64,000 nt of DNA from Actinacidiphila cocklensis (GTDB lineage Bacteria > Actinomycetota > Actinomycetes > Streptomycetales > Streptomycetaceae). The stretch is taken from contig NZ_CAJSLV010000013.1 of NCBI RefSeq assembly GCF_907177275.1, positions 149,528 through 213,527 on the forward strand, given 5' to 3'. This document shows, one piece after another, positions 25,257-34,201 of this stretch. The notes under the pieces were generated by a model. The model made no database searches, had not been told where the DNA came from, and saw nothing but the letters and a program-made list of their open reading frames with translations. The first letter of the stretch is position 1; every line of letters begins with the position of its first letter. The translations under genes and the position numbers were made by a program.

Positions 25257-26855
25257 TCAGCGGTGCCCGTCGCTCCGCTTGCGGTGCAGCGTGAAGCGCT
25301 CGAAGACCGACAGCTCGCCGTGCGGCTTGTTCACGTTGTAGTAGGTGACGTGCAGCCGGGTGGTGTCACCGGGGAAGCGTCCCGGATCCACCGTGAAGGC
25401 GGCGAAGCCGTAGGGGTGCTCGATGTCGCGCACGCCGGTCCACACCGCCTCCTCCTTGACGTAGGTCGCGGCCCGCTTGCCGCCCTCGGGGCGGGTGGCG
25501 GCGACCGCCGTGATGACCTTCGCGGTGCCGTCCTTGAAGAAGGCCTGGTTGGTGGTGCCCGAGACACCTCCGCCGCCCAGCACCATGTGGACGGTGCCGA
25601 GACCGGTGTCGATGTCGTCTGTCCTGGTCGAGGCCGGGTTGGGGGTCAGCGTCTCGCTGCCGCCGACCACCCCGCGCACCGCGAGGGAGCGCTCGTAGTT
25701 GTGCTCGTGGCCGCAGACCACCAGGTCCACCTGGTAGCGGTCGAACAGCGGGCCGTACGCCGCGCGCAGCCCCAGGTCGGCGCCGTTGGCGTCGGAGGAG
25801 CTGATCATCACCTGGTGCATCGCCACGACGATCCAGTCGATGCCGGTGTCGCGCCGGGCCGCCTTCAACTCCCGTTCGAGGAAGGCCAGCTGGCGTCCGC
25901 CGGAGTAGCCGTTGACGTAGACGTCACCGCCGTCCTGGAGCGCGATGTCGTCGTTCTGCAGCACGATCACCCGCACGGAACCCGCGGTGAAGGCGTACCA
26001 CAGGCCCGCGAGCTCGTCGTCGGTCTCGGTCGAGGGCAGGTCGAAGTACGTCTGGTACGCGCCCAGGCCGATCGGCCCGTTGCCCGACTCGATCTCGTGG
26101 TTGCCCGCGGCGGGCATCCATGGCCGGAAGCGCGCCGAACGGGTGTTGTTGGTGAAGAAGTTGTTCCAGGTGCGCACCCGGTCCACGTCCAGGTTGGCGT
26201 AGCACAGGTCGCCGTTGAGCAGGTGGAAGAGCGGCGCGACCTGCTCGATGCCGGTGACGATGTCCTTGGTCGCCGGGGTGGAGTTCGCGTCGAAGGCCGC
26301 CGTGCCGTCGCTCGCCCACGTCACCTGGGGCGCCGACTGGTCGCCGAAGCTGGTGAAGGTCAGCGGCTGGCGGCCGCGCGGCGCGGTGCGGAAGGTGCCG
26401 CTGTCCGGCGTGGCACCGTCGTGCGAGACCAGGTAGTAGTAGTCGGTGCCCGGGCGCAGCCCGCCGATCGGCGCGTGGTGGACGTAGACCTTCCGGCCCG
26501 ACTTGCCGTCGGTGTACACCCGGGTCCGCGCCGGCGCGCCGGAGCCCAGGCCGGCCTCCAGCGTGCCGTACAGCACCCGCGGCCGCTTGACCGGGGCGTC
26601 GGTCAGCCAGGAGACCACCATCTGGGTGGACGGGTCCCGGCCGAAGGTCAGATGCAGGCCCTGCACCGGGGAGGCACCGCCGGTGTCGGGAGTGGGGTGG
26701 AAGGCGGGGGCGCCGGCCGGTGCGGCGGCGGCGGTGCCCGCGCCCAGCAGCGGTACGGCGACCGCGCCGACTCCCGCGGTCCCCAGCAGGCCGACCGCGG
26801 TGCGCCGGCTGAGGCGGTCCGCCGACGGGTCCTGTGCGTCCATCTGTGCGACCAT
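25257..26855 (-). CDS. Exported purple acid phosphatase-like metallophosphoesterase
   Basis: Secreted phosphatase with a dinuclear metal centre; 532 residues from the ATG ending at 26855, which has AAGGAG six bases upstream. A twin-arginine signal (SRRTAVGLLG) and AAAAP cleavage region lead into an N-terminal fibronectin-like domain (residues 65-165). The phosphoesterase core has all metal-ligand blocks in order: FTSFGDQS, LNGDLCYA, AAGNHE, AMHQ and CGHEHNYER. It should release phosphate from organic esters outside the cell. Divergent from an exported phospholipase C, which suggests joint phosphate scavenging. Confidence 0.9.
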   Translation of the reverse strand: MVAQMDAQDPSADRLSRRTAVGLLGTAGVGAVAVPLLGAGTAAAAPAGAPAFHPTPDTGGASPVQGLHLTFGRDPSTQMVVSWLTDAPVKRPRVLYGTLEAGLGSGAPARTRVYTDGKSGRKVYVHHAPIGGLRPGTDYYYLVSHDGATPDSGTFRTAPRGRQPLTFTSFGDQSAPQVTWASDGTAAFDANSTPATKDIVTGIEQVAPLFHLLNGDLCYANLDVDRVRTWNNFFTNNTRSARFRPWMPAAGNHEIESGNGPIGLGAYQTYFDLPSTETDDELAGLWYAFTAGSVRVIVLQNDDIALQDGGDVYVNGYSGGRQLAFLERELKAARRDTGIDWIVVAMHQVMISSSDANGADLGLRAAYGPLFDRYQVDLVVCGHEHNYERSLAVRGVVGGSETLTPNPASTRTDDIDTGLGTVHMVLGGGGVSGTTNQAFFKDGTAKVITAVAATRPEGGKRAATYVKEEAVWTGVRDIEHPYGFAAFTVDPGRFPGDTTRLHVTYYNVNKPHGELSVFERFTLHRKRSDGHR

Positions 26856-27139
26856 CGTTGCTCCTTGGTGCATGGGCTGCGAATGCGTGAAGACTCGCGC
26901 CCCCCGGCGACGGCCAGTTGAACGCCGCCTTTCCGGACCGCGTCGGAAGACCGCGTGACCGGCGATCCCGGCCTCCCCGCGCACCCGCAGGGCCGCGCGT
27001 TCCGCTTCCCGGCCTCCGGACTCGGCTGTTCGCGACGCGTACCGCGGGCTTTCACCCGGGCGACACGGCCAGGTCGCCTGCGGTCGCTGCGCTTGGCACC
27101 ACCCCGCACACTCCACCCTGCGAAGAGGTACCACGAGCC
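26856..27139. promoter_or_regulatory. Divergent promoter region, phosphatase / phospholipase C
   Basis: A 284-base gene-free stretch between two diverging exported phosphoester hydrolases. Two isolated units resemble the 11-base PhoP-box unit: GTTCAACTGGC (minus strand, 26913-26923, 58 bases from the phosphatase start) and TTTCACCCGGG (plus strand, 27050-27060, 80 bases from the phospholipase start). Each stands alone instead of as a tandem pair, so PhoP control is only a possibility. I see no clear promoter hexamers. Confidence 0.3.
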
Positions 27140-29200
27140 ATGGCAGAACCCACCCGGCGGCGCTTCCTGCAGATCGCCGGCGCCACCGCGGGCTTCACCG
27201 CCCTGTCCAGCAGCATCCAGCGCGCCGCCGCCATCCCGGCCGGACGCCGCACCGGGACCATCAAGGACGTCGACCACATCGTCGTCCTGATGCAGGAGAA
27301 CCGGTCCTTCGACCACTACTTCGGCTCGCTGCGCGGAGTGCGCGGCTTCGGCGACCCCCGCCCGGTGCGGCTGGCGAACGGCAAGCCGGTCTGGTACCAG
27401 CCGGACGGCAGCGGCAAGGACGTGCTGCCCTACCGCCCGGACGCCGACGACCTGGGACTGCAGTTCATCGAGGGCCTCAACCACGAGTGGACCGGCAGCC
27501 ACGCCGCCTTCAACGACGGCCGGTACGACCGCTGGATCCCGGCCAAGTCCGCGGGCACGATGGCGTATCTGACCCGCGACGACATCCCGTTCCACTACGC
27601 CCTGGCCGACGCCTTCACCATCTGCGACGCCTACCACTGCTCCTTCATCGGCGGCACCGACCCCAACCGCTACTACATGTGGTCGGGTTGGACGGGCAAC
27701 GACGGCAGGGGCGCGGGCCCCGTGCTGGACAACTCCGAGCTGGGCTACTCCTGGACCACCTACCCCGAGCGGCTGGAGAAGGCCGGGGTCTCCTGGAAGA
27801 TCTACCAGGACGTCGGCGACGGCCTGGACGCCGCCAACTCCTGGGGCTGGATCCCGGACGCCTACCGGGGCAACTACGGCGACAATTCGCTGCTGTACTT
27901 CGACAACTACCGCAACGCGCAGCCCGGCGACCCGCTGTACGACAAGGCCCGCACCGGCACCGACGCCAAGGCCGGCGACGGCTTCTTCGACGTCCTGCGG
28001 GCGGACGTCACCGGGGGCAGGCTGCCGCAGATCTCCTGGATCGCCGCGCCCGAGGCCTTCTCCGAGCACCCCAACTGGCCCGCGAACTACGGCGCCTGGT
28101 ACATCTCGCAGGTCCTCGACGCGCTCACCGCCGACCCCGAGGTGTGGAGCAGGACCGCGCTGTTCATCACCTACGACGAGAACGACGGCTACTTCGACCA
28201 CGTCGTGCCGCCGTTCGCCCCGCCCGCCGAGGGCCGCGGCGCCTCCACCGTCAGTACCGAGGGCGAGATCTTCGCGGGCAGCGGCACCTACGCGGCCGGC
28301 CCCTACGGCCTCGGCCAGCGGGTGCCGATGACGGTGGTCTCACCCTGGAGCACCGGCGGCTACGTCTGCTCCGAGGTCTTCGACCACACCTCGATCGTGC
28401 GCTTCATGGAGCGCCGCTTCGGGGTGCACGAGCCGAACATCTCGCCCTGGCGGCGGGCCGTCTGCGGCGACCTGACCTCCGCCTTCGACTTCGGGCTCGG
28501 GCACGGCAGGCCCGCACCGCTGCCCGACACCGACGCCTACCGGCCGCAGGACCGCGACCGGCACGACAGCTACGTCCCGGTGCCGCCCGCGCACCAGGTG
28601 CTGCCGGTGCAGGAGAAGGGCAGCCGCCCCACCCGCCCGCTGCCCTACGCCCCGCAGGTCGACGCGGCCGTGACACCGTCCAACAGGCGCGTCACCCTCA
28701 CCTTCGGCGGCGGGGTCGCCGCCGGCGTGTGCTTCCACGTCACGGCCGCCGGCCGCACCGACGGCCCGTGGACGTACACCGCGGAAGCCGGCAAGAAGCT
28801 CTCCGGCAGCTGGGACACCGCCGACCAGGGCGGCAGCTACGACCTGACGGCGTACGGCCCGGCCGGCTTCCTGCGCACCTTCAAGGGCTCCGCGGCCCAC
28901 GCGGGAGCCGAGGTGACCGCCCGTCACGACGCGGCCGCCGGGCGCATCGAGCTGACCTTCACCAACTCCGGCCGCGACGACGTCCGCCTGACCGTCCGCA
29001 ACTCCTACGACGGGCACCACGCGACGTACACCGTCCGCGCCGGCCGCCGCGAGACCCACACCGTCGACCTCGGCCGCAGCAAGCGCTGGTACGACCTCAC
29101 CGTGACAGCAGACCACGACCCCGGCTACCTGCGCCGCCTGGCCGGCCACGTGGAGAACGGCAGGCCCGGGGTCAGCGACCCGGCCATCGCCACCGGCTGA
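27140..29200 (+). CDS. Exported phosphocholine-specific phospholipase C
   Basis: Secreted phosphoesterase of 686 residues belonging to the PLC-C/acid phosphatase superfamily. It starts at 27140 with a strong twin-arginine signal (RRRFLQIAG). The catalytic domain opens with HIVVLMQENRSFDHYFG, the family signature with metal-binding Glu-Asn, and has YDENDGYFDHVVPP for the second metal site. Two C-terminal DUF756 repeats follow, roughly residues 505-590 and 595-680. The enzyme should hydrolyse phospholipids to diacylglycerol and a phospho-headgroup. Short convergent spacer (47 bases) to the AraC gene. Confidence 0.92.
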   Translation: MAEPTRRRFLQIAGATAGFTALSSSIQRAAAIPAGRRTGTIKDVDHIVVLMQENRSFDHYFGSLRGVRGFGDPRPVRLANGKPVWYQPDGSGKDVLPYRPDADDLGLQFIEGLNHEWTGSHAAFNDGRYDRWIPAKSAGTMAYLTRDDIPFHYALADAFTICDAYHCSFIGGTDPNRYYMWSGWTGNDGRGAGPVLDNSELGYSWTTYPERLEKAGVSWKIYQDVGDGLDAANSWGWIPDAYRGNYGDNSLLYFDNYRNAQPGDPLYDKARTGTDAKAGDGFFDVLRADVTGGRLPQISWIAAPEAFSEHPNWPANYGAWYISQVLDALTADPEVWSRTALFITYDENDGYFDHVVPPFAPPAEGRGASTVSTEGEIFAGSGTYAAGPYGLGQRVPMTVVSPWSTGGYVCSEVFDHTSIVRFMERRFGVHEPNISPWRRAVCGDLTSAFDFGLGHGRPAPLPDTDAYRPQDRDRHDSYVPVPPAHQVLPVQEKGSRPTRPLPYAPQVDAAVTPSNRRVTLTFGGGVAAGVCFHVTAAGRTDGPWTYTAEAGKKLSGSWDTADQGGSYDLTAYGPAGFLRTFKGSAAHAGAEVTARHDAAAGRIELTFTNSGRDDVRLTVRNSYDGHHATYTVRAGRRETHTVDLGRSKRWYDLTVTADHDPGYLRRLAGHVENGRPGVSDPAIATG

Positions 29201-29247
29201 CCCCACCCGGCACCCGGCCACCGCTGCGGGCGGCGCCCACCGCGTAC

Positions 29248-30066
29248 CTACGCGCCGCGCCGCCCGAAGCGGGCCGGCGGGACACCCATGTGCCGGGTGA
29301 AGTGCCGGCTCAGATGTGCCTGGTCGTAGAAGCCGACCGCGCCGGCCACGTCGACCGGCCGCTCGCCGGCCAGCAGCAGCGCCCTGGCCCGGTCGATCCT
29401 GCGCCCGGTCAGATAGGTGTGCGGCGGCAGCCCGTAGGCCCGGGTGAAGCTGCGGACCAGATGCGTGGGATGGGCGTGCAGCACCCGGGTCGCCTCGTCC
29501 AGCGACAGGCCGGTGCGCACCCGGGAGTCCAGCAACTCCCGCAGCTGAACCGCCAGCCGGTGGTCGGCCCGGTCCTGAGGGGGCGGCCGGCGCAGGTCCA
29601 GGTGCGTCAGCAGCCGTTCGCGGACGAAGGCCAGCCGTGATTCGGCCTCCAGGGTGTCGCCTGCGCCTCCCTGCTGCCGCAGCGCCTCGTGCAGCAGGTG
29701 CACCCGGTCGTGCAGCGCCGGGTCGAGCAGGATCGGCCCGTCCACCGCGGTGCCCGCCAGCCGTTCGGGGAGGACCGCCGTCGACAGGTACAGCACCCGC
29801 TTGCGGAAGCCGAGGCGGCCGACCGACCGCCCGTCGTGCGGCACCCCCGGCGGCAGCAGCACCACCCGTCCCGCGTCCGTCGCGCCGTGCCGCGTGCGGT
29901 CGAGGGCGAAGTCGACGACACCGTCGTCCAGCAGCATCAGGTCCCAGGTGTCATGGGTGTGCACCGGGTACGCGTGCGCGTCGAAGCGCGCGTGCAGCAC
30001 CTCGCTGATCCCCGCCACGGCCGGTCGCCAGGCGCGGACCTCGGCACCGGGACGCGATCCCCTCAC
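29248..30066 (-). CDS. AraC family transcriptional regulator
   Basis: A 272-residue regulator beginning at the GTG ending at 30066. The N-terminal cupin-like domain shows YPVHTHDTWDLMLLDDG and LLPPGVPHDG, the usual AraC_binding pattern. The C-terminal half has two helix-turn-helix units (LSLDEATRVLHAHPTHLVRSF and VDVAGAVGFYDQAHLSRHF) and the PPARF ending. It is divergent from the alpha-galactosidase gene with 234 bases between, so it may control that gene and itself; this is inference from layout. Confidence 0.9.
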   Translation of the reverse strand: MRGSRPGAEVRAWRPAVAGISEVLHARFDAHAYPVHTHDTWDLMLLDDGVVDFALDRTRHGATDAGRVVLLPPGVPHDGRSVGRLGFRKRVLYLSTAVLPERLAGTAVDGPILLDPALHDRVHLLHEALRQQGGAGDTLEAESRLAFVRERLLTHLDLRRPPPQDRADHRLAVQLRELLDSRVRTGLSLDEATRVLHAHPTHLVRSFTRAYGLPPHTYLTGRRIDRARALLLAGERPVDVAGAVGFYDQAHLSRHFTRHMGVPPARFGRRGA

Positions 30067-30186
30067 ACCGGCAATCTAACAAGCCGCCGGCCGGACTGCC
30101 GTGGCAGGTCAGCGGCCGCGACGGCGTCGGAGTCTGTCCGGAAATGTTGACTCAGGCCGGTGTCGGGGGGGATCTCCGCGCACAAA

Positions 30187-30207
30187 GGAAACTTTGAAAA
30201 ACTTTCC
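30187..30207. promoter_or_regulatory. GGAAA...TTTCC repeat element upstream of the alpha-galactosidase
   Basis: GGAAACTTTGAAAAACTTTCC is both an inverted repeat (GGAAA/TTTCC) and a 10-base-period direct repeat of AAACTTT. Actinomycete xylanase promoters are known to carry CGAAA/TTTCG-type control boxes, and this element is reminiscent. It lies just upstream of the proposed -35 box, where an activator or repressor could act. Confidence 0.4.
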
Positions 30208-30214
30208 GCGCATC

Positions 30215-30244
30215 TTGACGCACCGAAACCCGCACGGGTTAATC
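30215..30244 (+). promoter_or_regulatory. Candidate promoter of the alpha-galactosidase gene
   Basis: TTGACG (30215-30220) and TTAATC (30239-30244) are separated by 18 bases, 57 bases upstream of the GTG start. The -35 is good and the -10 only fair. Confidence 0.4.
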
Positions 30245-30300
30245 GTCCCCAGCGACCGCCGCGGCCTGCACCTCCACCCCCCACCTCCAGGAGACGCACC

Positions 30301-31917
30301 GTGAGAATCCGAGGGCTTCGCACACCCGGAACCGTCCGCCGCGCGCTGTCCGGCGCCGGCGGCCTCGCCCTGGCCGCAGCGCTGCTGCTGCCCGCGGTGC
30401 CGCTGGCCGCGGTGGCGACGGCCGCCCCCGCGGCCGCGCTCGGCAACGGCCTGGCGCTGACCCCGCCGATGGGCTTCAACGACTGGAACGCGTACGGCTG
30501 CAACACGTCGGAAGCGCTGATCAAGCAGACGGCCGACAAGATGGTCTCCTCCGGGATGGCCGCGGCCGGCTACACCTACGTCAACATCGACGACTGCTGG
30601 CTCCAGCACTCCAGGGACGGCGCGGGCGACCTCCAGCCGGACTTCACCAAATTCCCCGACGGGATCTCCGGCACCGCCGCGTACGTGCACTCCAAGGGCC
30701 TCAAGCTCGGCATCTACGAGGACGCAGGCACCGCGACCTGTGCCGGCTATCCCGGCAGCCTCGGCCACGAGCAGCAGGACGCACGGTCGTTCGCATCCTG
30801 GGGCGTGGACTACCTGAAGTACGACAACTGCAACAACACCGGCGCCGCGGCCCTGCCCCGCTACACCGCGATGCGCGACGCGCTGGCCGCCACCGGCCGC
30901 CCGATCGTCTTCAGCCTGTGCGACTGGGGCGAGGAGACCGTGCAGAACTGGGGCGCGGGCGTGGGCAACCTGTGGCGCACCACCGGCGACATCAACGCCT
31001 CCTACGGCAGCATGCTCTCGATCTTCCACAGCAACCTGGCGCTGGCCGCAGCCGCGGGACCCGGCCACTGGAACGACCCCGACATGCTGGAGACCGGCAA
31101 CGGCATGAGCACGGTCGAGGACCGCTCGGAGTTCAGCCTCTGGGCCGAGATGGCCGCCCCCCTCATCGACGGCAGCAACCTGCTCGGCGCCGGCGCCGAC
31201 ACGCTGTCCATCCTCACGAACAAGGCCGTCATCGCCGTCGACCAGGACGCGCTGGGCGTCCAGGGCAGCCAGGTCTCCGCCGCCAACGGCCTCGACGTGC
31301 TGGCCAAACCGCTGGCCGGCGGGGACGTCTCGGTCCTGCTGTTCAACGAGACGGGATCGACGGCGACCATCTCCACCAGCGCCGCCGCGATCGGCAAGAG
31401 CGGCGCCTCGTCCTACGGCCTGACCGACCTGTGGAGCGGCGCCAAGACCACCACCGCGGGCACCATCAGCGCCCCGGTGCCCGCGCACGGCACCGTGATG
31501 TACCGCGTCTCCGGCGGCACCACCACCCTCCCCGCGGCGGCACCCGTCCAGGCGGTCGGCGCCGGCAAGTGCCTCGACGCGTACAACAACTCGCTCACCA
31601 ACGGCTCCGCGGTGGAGATCTGGAGCTGCAACGGCGGGGTGAACCAGGCCTGGACCCGCGCCTCCGGCGGCCGCATCACCGTCTACGGGGGGACCAAGTG
31701 CCTCGACGCGTACGACAACCAGACCGCGCCCGGCACCAAGGTGGAGATCTGGGACTGCAACGGCGGCGCCAACCAGCAGTGGCGGGCGAACTCCGACGGG
31801 AGCATCACCGGCGTCCAGTCCGGCCTGTGCCTCGACGTCACCGGCGCCTCCACCGCCGACGGCGCCCTGGCCGAGCTGTGGACGTGCAACGGCGGCGCGA
31901 ACCAGCGCTGGTCGTAA
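30301..31917 (+). CDS. Secreted GH27 alpha-galactosidase with C-terminal CBM13 (ricin-type) domain
   Basis: Secreted alpha-galactosidase of 538 residues. The GTG at 30301 has AGGAG at good distance, and a long Ala-rich signal peptide with an Arg-rich start follows (cleavage near residue 50). The GH27 barrel starts with LALTPPMGFNDWNAYGC; Asp175 in YLKYDNC is the probable nucleophile and Asp230 in RTTGDI the acid/base, spaced 55 residues apart as in the family. A beta-sandwich follows, then a CBM13 from about residue 415 with three Q-x-W-type repeats (NQAW, NQQW, NQRW) and CLDAYNN/CLDAYDN/CLDV repeats that bind sugar. Melibiose- or galactomannan-like substrates are likely. Confidence 0.93.
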   Translation: MRIRGLRTPGTVRRALSGAGGLALAAALLLPAVPLAAVATAAPAAALGNGLALTPPMGFNDWNAYGCNTSEALIKQTADKMVSSGMAAAGYTYVNIDDCWLQHSRDGAGDLQPDFTKFPDGISGTAAYVHSKGLKLGIYEDAGTATCAGYPGSLGHEQQDARSFASWGVDYLKYDNCNNTGAAALPRYTAMRDALAATGRPIVFSLCDWGEETVQNWGAGVGNLWRTTGDINASYGSMLSIFHSNLALAAAAGPGHWNDPDMLETGNGMSTVEDRSEFSLWAEMAAPLIDGSNLLGAGADTLSILTNKAVIAVDQDALGVQGSQVSAANGLDVLAKPLAGGDVSVLLFNETGSTATISTSAAAIGKSGASSYGLTDLWSGAKTTTAGTISAPVPAHGTVMYRVSGGTTTLPAAAPVQAVGAGKCLDAYNNSLTNGSAVEIWSCNGGVNQAWTRASGGRITVYGGTKCLDAYDNQTAPGTKVEIWDCNGGANQQWRANSDGSITGVQSGLCLDVTGASTADGALAELWTCNGGANQRWS

Positions 31918-31929
31918 CCCGCCCGCGCC

Positions 31930-31975
31930 GTACCGGCCCCGCCCCGCCCGTGCCCGGGCGGGGCGGGGCCGGTAC
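31930..31975. terminator. Perfect 20-bp terminator hairpin after the alpha-galactosidase
   Basis: GTACCGGCCCCGCCCCGCCC pairs over all 20 positions with the complementary arm at 31956-31975 around a 6-base loop. It starts 12 bases past the stop codon. One of the strongest hairpins in the window. Confidence 0.85.
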
Positions 31976-32032
31976 CGTCCGGTAGCGTTCCCGGGAGGCG
32001 CCCGGCCTCGGGCGCGCGGACGAAGGGTGAGC

Positions 32033-32656
32033 GTGGACGACGTGAGCGAATTCCGGGACATCCCGCCGACCACCCTCGCCGACGTCCTGGGGCGCAGCCA
32101 GGTCATGGACGCCGGGGTGCGGCCGCTGTGGGGTCCTGGGCCGCGGATCGCGGGGCCGGCGTTCACCGTGCGCTGCCCGCCCGGCGACAACCTGATGCTG
32201 CACGCGGCCATCTACCGGGCGGCGCCCGGCTCGGTGATCGTCATGGAGGCCGGCGACGCCGACTACGCGGTGGCCGGCGGCAACGTCTGCGCCGTCGCGC
32301 AGCGCCGGGGCATCGCGGGCTTCGTCATCGACGGCGTGATCCGCGACCTCGGCGAGATCCGCGCGATGGGCTTCCCGGTCCTCGCCCGCGGCGTCGTCCC
32401 CTGCCCCGGCGGCAAGAAGGCGGTCGTACCGCTCGGCGAGCCGGTGCGCTGCGGCGGCGTCGAGGTGCGCGCGGGCGACATCGTGGTCGCCGACGAGGAG
32501 GGCGTCGCCGTCGTCCCCGCCGGGCGCGCGGGCCAGGTGCTGGCCGACGCCCGCCAGAAGCTGGCCAAGGAGGCCGGTGAGAGCCTCGACGCGTGGGAGG
32601 CCGCGCACCGCGCCCGCGTCGACCGCATCCTGGCCGACCACGGCTACCTGGACTGA
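32033..32656 (+). CDS. RraA-like protein (HMG/CHA aldolase or oxaloacetate decarboxylase family)
   Basis: A 207-residue cytoplasmic protein of the RraA-like fold. GAAGGG precedes the GTG at 32033; a GTG two codons earlier is possible. Family blocks: TLADVLGRS near the start, [37 protein letters not shown] with the substrate/metal-binding Arg-Asp, and [10 protein letters not shown]. Members catalyse retro-aldol cleavage of 4-hydroxy-4-methyl-2-oxoglutarate or 4-carboxy-4-hydroxy-2-oxoadipate, or decarboxylate oxaloacetate. Both are end steps of aromatic acid breakdown, which is notable beside the paa genes. It converges with paaK with only 10 bases between. Confidence 0.8.
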   Translation: MDDVSEFRDIPPTTLADVLGRSQVMDAGVRPLWGPGPRIAGPAFTVRCPPGDNLMLHAAIYRAAPGSVIVMEAGDADYAVAGGNVCAVAQRRGIAGFVIDGVIRDLGEIRAMGFPVLARGVVPCPGGKKAVVPLGEPVRCGGVEVRAGDIVVADEEGVAVVPAGRAGQVLADARQKLAKEAGESLDAWEAAHRARVDRILADHGYLD

Positions 32657-32666
32657 GCGGGCGGGG

Positions 32667-34028
32667 TCAGGACTGCCGCAGGTCCCTGATCCGCTGGATC
32701 TTGCCGACCGAGCGCTCCAGGCTCTCCGGCTCGACCACGACGACCTCCACGGTGACGCCGACGCTGTCCTTGACCCCCTGCGCGATGCGGCGGGCCGCGT
32801 CGTCCCGGTCCCGGGGCGCCGCGCCGGGCCTGGCCTCGACGAGGACCGTCATGTGGTCCAGCCGGCCGCGCCGGGTCAGGTCGAGGCGGAAGTGCGGTGC
32901 CACGCCCGGGACGCCGAGGACGACCTCCTCGACCTGGGTGGGGAAGACGTTCACCCCGCGCAGGATGACCATGTCGTCGCAGCGCCCCGTGACCTTCTCC
33001 ATCCGCCGGAAGGCCGGGCGGGCGGTGCCGGGCAGCAGCCGGGTCAGGTCGCGGGTGCGGTAGCGGATGACCGGCAGCGCCTCCTTGGTCAGCGAGGTGA
33101 ACACCAGCTCACCGCTCTCGCCGTCCGGCATCACGGCGTCACCGAGCGGGTCGACGACCTCGGGCAGGAAGTGGTCCTCCCACACGTGCAGGCCGTCCTT
33201 GGTCCGCACGCACTCCTGCGCCACGCCGGGGCCCATCACCTCGGAAAGCCCGTATATATCAACAGCGTCGATGTCGAGGCGCTCCTCGATCTCCCGGCGC
33301 ATCGCCTCCGTCCACGGCTCGGCCCCGAAGATGCCGACCTTCAGCGAGGTGGACCGCGGGTCGACGCCCTGGCGTTCGAACTCGTCGAGCAGCGTGAGCA
33401 TGTAGGACGGGGTCACCATGATGATCTCGGGCCGGAAGTCCTGGATCAGCCGCACCTGCCGGGCGGTCATGCCGCCCGAGGCGGGGATCACCGTGCAGCC
33501 GGCCCGCTCCGCTCCGTAGTGCGCCCCGAGGCCGCCGGTGAACAGGCCGTAGCCGTAGGCGATGTGCACCTTGTGGCCGGGCCGGCCGCCCGCGGCCCTG
33601 ATCGACCGGGCCACCACGTCGGCCCACACCGACAGGTCGCCCTCGGTGTAACCCACCACGGTGGGGCGTCCCGTGGTGCCGCTGGAGGCGTGGATGCGGC
33701 GCACCCGGTCCATCGGCACGGCGAACATGCCGTACGGGTAGGTGTCGCGCAGGTCCGCCTTGGTGGTGAAGGGGAACCGCGCGAGGTCCTCCAGGCTGCG
33801 GCAGTCCTCAGGGGCCACACCGGCGGCGTCGAACTTGCGGCGGTACAGCTCCACGTTCGCGTACGCGTGGCGCAGCGTCGCCCGCAGCCGGTCGAGCTGC
33901 AGCTCGCGCAGCTGCTCGCGGGTCAGCCGCTCGGCGTCGTCGAGCAGCTCGGCGGAATAGTCCGCGCCCGCGGCCGGTCCGCTGCCGGCCCGTGCCTCCG
34001 GGCCGCGTCCGTTGTCGGCCTGTCCCAC
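32667..34028 (-). CDS. paaK: Phenylacetate-CoA ligase
   Basis: AMP-forming ligase converting phenylacetate, ATP and CoA to phenylacetyl-CoA, the entry step of the Paa pathway; cytoplasmic. 453 residues from the GTG ending at 34028. A TTG start further upstream (34052) would sit inside the operator palindrome, so I reject it. Landmarks: [20 protein letters not shown] at the start, the ATP-loop [27 protein letters not shown] and the C-terminal hinge [11 protein letters not shown] with [15 protein letters not shown] and the distal Lys in GKIQRI. Divergent from the thiolase gene. Confidence 0.92.
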   Translation of the reverse strand: MGQADNGRGPEARAGSGPAAGADYSAELLDDAERLTREQLRELQLDRLRATLRHAYANVELYRRKFDAAGVAPEDCRSLEDLARFPFTTKADLRDTYPYGMFAVPMDRVRRIHASSGTTGRPTVVGYTEGDLSVWADVVARSIRAAGGRPGHKVHIAYGYGLFTGGLGAHYGAERAGCTVIPASGGMTARQVRLIQDFRPEIIMVTPSYMLTLLDEFERQGVDPRSTSLKVGIFGAEPWTEAMRREIEERLDIDAVDIYGLSEVMGPGVAQECVRTKDGLHVWEDHFLPEVVDPLGDAVMPDGESGELVFTSLTKEALPVIRYRTRDLTRLLPGTARPAFRRMEKVTGRCDDMVILRGVNVFPTQVEEVVLGVPGVAPHFRLDLTRRGRLDHMTVLVEARPGAAPRDRDDAARRIAQGVKDSVGVTVEVVVVEPESLERSVGKIQRIRDLRQS

Positions 34029-34051
34029 GGATGCACCTGCCTTGTCTCCCA

Positions 34052-34065
34052 ACCGACCATTCGGT
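34052..34065. promoter_or_regulatory. Operator ACCG-N6-CGGT at the paaK / thiolase divergent promoter
   Basis: ACCGACCATTCGGT (AACC...GGTT when extended by a base each side) is a palindrome 24 bases upstream of the paaK GTG. It matches the site in the paaA promoter (35489-35502) and the ACCG-NN-CG-NN-CGGT pattern known for the TetR-type regulator PaaR of Corynebacterium, apart from one base of the central CG. Confidence 0.7.
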
Positions 34066-34120
34066 TAGCGTGCGGCCACGTAAGCAAGCGTCGCCGCCGC
34101 CTGTCAAGAGGAGGGAACGC

Positions 34121-34201
34121 ATGTCACGCACGCCCCGCACCAACGGCTGCCGCGGCCCGTTCGCCCCGCGTCCCGCCATCGAGGAGAGCCATGTCCGATG
34201 A
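34121..34201 (+). CDS. Short upstream reading frame (26 codons) overlapping the thiolase start
   Basis: ATG at 34121 is preceded by GAGGAGGG at ideal distance, the best ribosome-binding site in this intergenic region. The frame encodes 26 residues, Arg/Pro-rich, with no recognisable domain, and its TGA (34199-34201) lies 8 bases inside the thiolase gene in another frame. Such an arrangement allows translational coupling by ribosome re-initiation. It could be a leader peptide or an accidental frame; no homologue is known to me. Confidence 0.4.
   Translation: MSRTPRTNGCRGPFAPRPAIEESHVR

Noticed and set aside
26913..27060. PhoP box between the phosphatase and phospholipase genes
   Set aside because: Only single 11-base units with one or two mismatches occur on each side; PhoP boxes are tandem repeats, so I do not call one as a firm feature.
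34028..34052. TTG start for paaK at 34052
   Set aside because: The TTG lies inside the operator palindrome and has no ribosome-binding site; the GTG at 34028 gives a normal length.
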